In this document: piece by piece, positions 63,491 through 64,000 of the stretch
Numbering within the stretch: position 1 is the first letter of the stretch
Layout of the letters: each line of letters starts with the position of its first letter
Origin: Paenibacillus aceris
Lineage (GTDB): Bacteria > Bacillota > Bacilli > Paenibacillales > NBRC-103111
Length of the DNA stretch: 64,000 nt
Direction: 5' to 3'
Assembly (NCBI RefSeq): GCF_017874035.1
Contig: NZ_JAGGKV010000005.1
Location: 186,001 to 250,000 of the forward strand
Notes under the pieces: model-generated
Database searches by the model: none
The model's input: only the letters and a program-made list of their open reading frames with translations
Told to the model about the DNA's origin: nothing
Program-made: the position numbers and the translations under genes

Positions 63491-64000
63491 TGGGAATGAG
63501 AGAAAAAAGCGATCGCACGATCTACCTCTCGGATTGCCAATCTTTTTACGCAAGCGTCGAGAAGGCTTCTCATCCAGGTCTTGAACATCTCCCAGTTGTT
63601 GTGGCCGGGGACCCGGCTAGGCGCTCTGGAATTATTTTGGCGGCATGCCCTATCGCTAAAGGCTTTGGAATTAGTACGGCTCAGCGTCTTGGCGAAGCAC
63701 TTCAATTGTGTCCAAATGTGATTGTAATGCGGCCGCACATGCAGCGTTATATCGATGTATCCCTTGCGATTACGGATATTTACAAAGAGTACACGGATCT
63801 AGTGGAAGTGTTTTCGATCGATGAACAATTTTTGGACGTGACAGGCTCGCTTAATCATTTTCGCTGTACGCCAGAACAACTGGCCGTCATGATTCAAAAG
63901 AAGGTCGCGGCCTCGATGAACGTACGAATTCGGGTTGGTATTGGTCCTACCAAAATCCTCGCTAAGCAGGCGACGGACAATTTTGCCAAAAAGAATGCAA
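63490..64000 (+). CDS. Y-family DNA polymerase, UvrX/DNA polymerase IV-like (runs off the right edge)
   Basis: The first 170 residues of an error-prone translesion polymerase are visible. IYLSDCQSFYASVEKA is the UvrX-type version of the DinB first metal site (the DCQSFYASVE form rather than DMDAFFASVE). The finger region is VVVAGDPARRSGIILAACP, and EVFSIDEQFLDVTG gives the second catalytic acidic pair. VGIGPTKILAKQATDNFAKK leads into the thumb. The ATG overlaps the upstream stop (TAATG), so translation is coupled. A second ATG at 63496 is possible. Regulation by LexA through the boxes upstream fits an SOS mutagenesis gene. Confidence 0.92.
   Translation, partial: MGMREKSDRTIYLSDCQSFYASVEKASHPGLEHLPVVVAGDPARRSGIILAACPIAKGFGISTAQRLGEALQLCPNVIVMRPHMQRYIDVSLAITDIYKEYTDLVEVFSIDEQFLDVTGSLNHFRCTPEQLAVMIQKKVAASMNVRIRVGIGPTKILAKQATDNFAKKNA

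Noticed and set aside
1..64000. CRISPR arrays, tRNA/rRNA genes, insertion sequences, integrases
   Set aside because: No regular direct-repeat array, no cloverleaf or rRNA-like stretch and no transposase- or integrase-like protein was seen on either strand.

Overview
The window looks like a chromosomal piece of a Paenibacillus-type member of the Bacillales. The support is the mix of LplA/LplB/LplC-type sugar importers without their own ATPases, YesM/YesN-type two-component and AraC-type regulators, Gram-positive lipoprotein signals, strong AGGAGG ribosome sites with frequent GTG/TTG starts, and very large secreted multidomain carbohydrate-active enzymes. The species cannot be named from the sequence alone. 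Nearly all of the window (about 1-62.7 kb) reads as one accessory polysaccharide-degradation region. The last 1.3 kb is a separate SOS DNA-damage cassette.

Layout. 0-8.6 kb: end of an AraC-type regulator, an LplABC-type importer, a cytoplasmic heparinase II/III-like lyase, and a convergent cytoplasmic sulfatase. 8.8-18.7 kb: an AraC regulator, a histidine kinase/response regulator pair, a second importer and two Gfo/Idh/MocA oxidoreductases; about 9.7-16 kb is visibly AT-rich. 19-25.6 kb: a GC-richer LacI regulator divergent from an amino-sugar module (ROK kinase plus SIS-domain protein) with two palindromic operators, then a third importer. 25.8-34.7 kb: a decayed cupin/AraC gene, a membrane-anchored AraC regulator, a fourth importer that is a paralogue of the first, and a second cytoplasmic heparinase-like lyase. 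34.9-42 kb: a secreted 2374-residue lyase. 42.2-49.8 kb: an AraC regulator, a fifth importer whose binding protein is frameshifted, a second sulfatase and an AraC-output response regulator. 50-62.7 kb: three large secreted enzymes, GH2, GH84 and GH27. 62.7-64 kb: terminators, a scrap of a drug-efflux gene, two LexA boxes, a small unknown protein and the start of a UvrX-like Y-family DNA polymerase.

How it may work together (inference). Secreted lyase, beta-galactosidase-like GH2, GH84 hexosaminidase and GH27 enzymes cut a complex, probably sulfated, hexosamine- and uronate-containing glycan outside the cell. Several lipoprotein-dependent importers take up the oligosaccharides, presumably driven by a shared MsmX-type ATPase encoded elsewhere. 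In the cytoplasm two lyases, two formylglycine-type sulfatases, two oxidoreductases and the ROK/SIS pair finish the job.

The most striking feature is that all four secreted enzymes carry both a cohesin-like and a dockerin-like module near the C-terminus, two of them with FIVAR modules between. No scaffoldin is visible. This suggests a self-assembling, scaffoldin-free extracellular glycan-degrading complex. A second notable feature is that the secreted lyase has a signal-less cytoplasmic paralogue with the same about 930-residue catalytic architecture.
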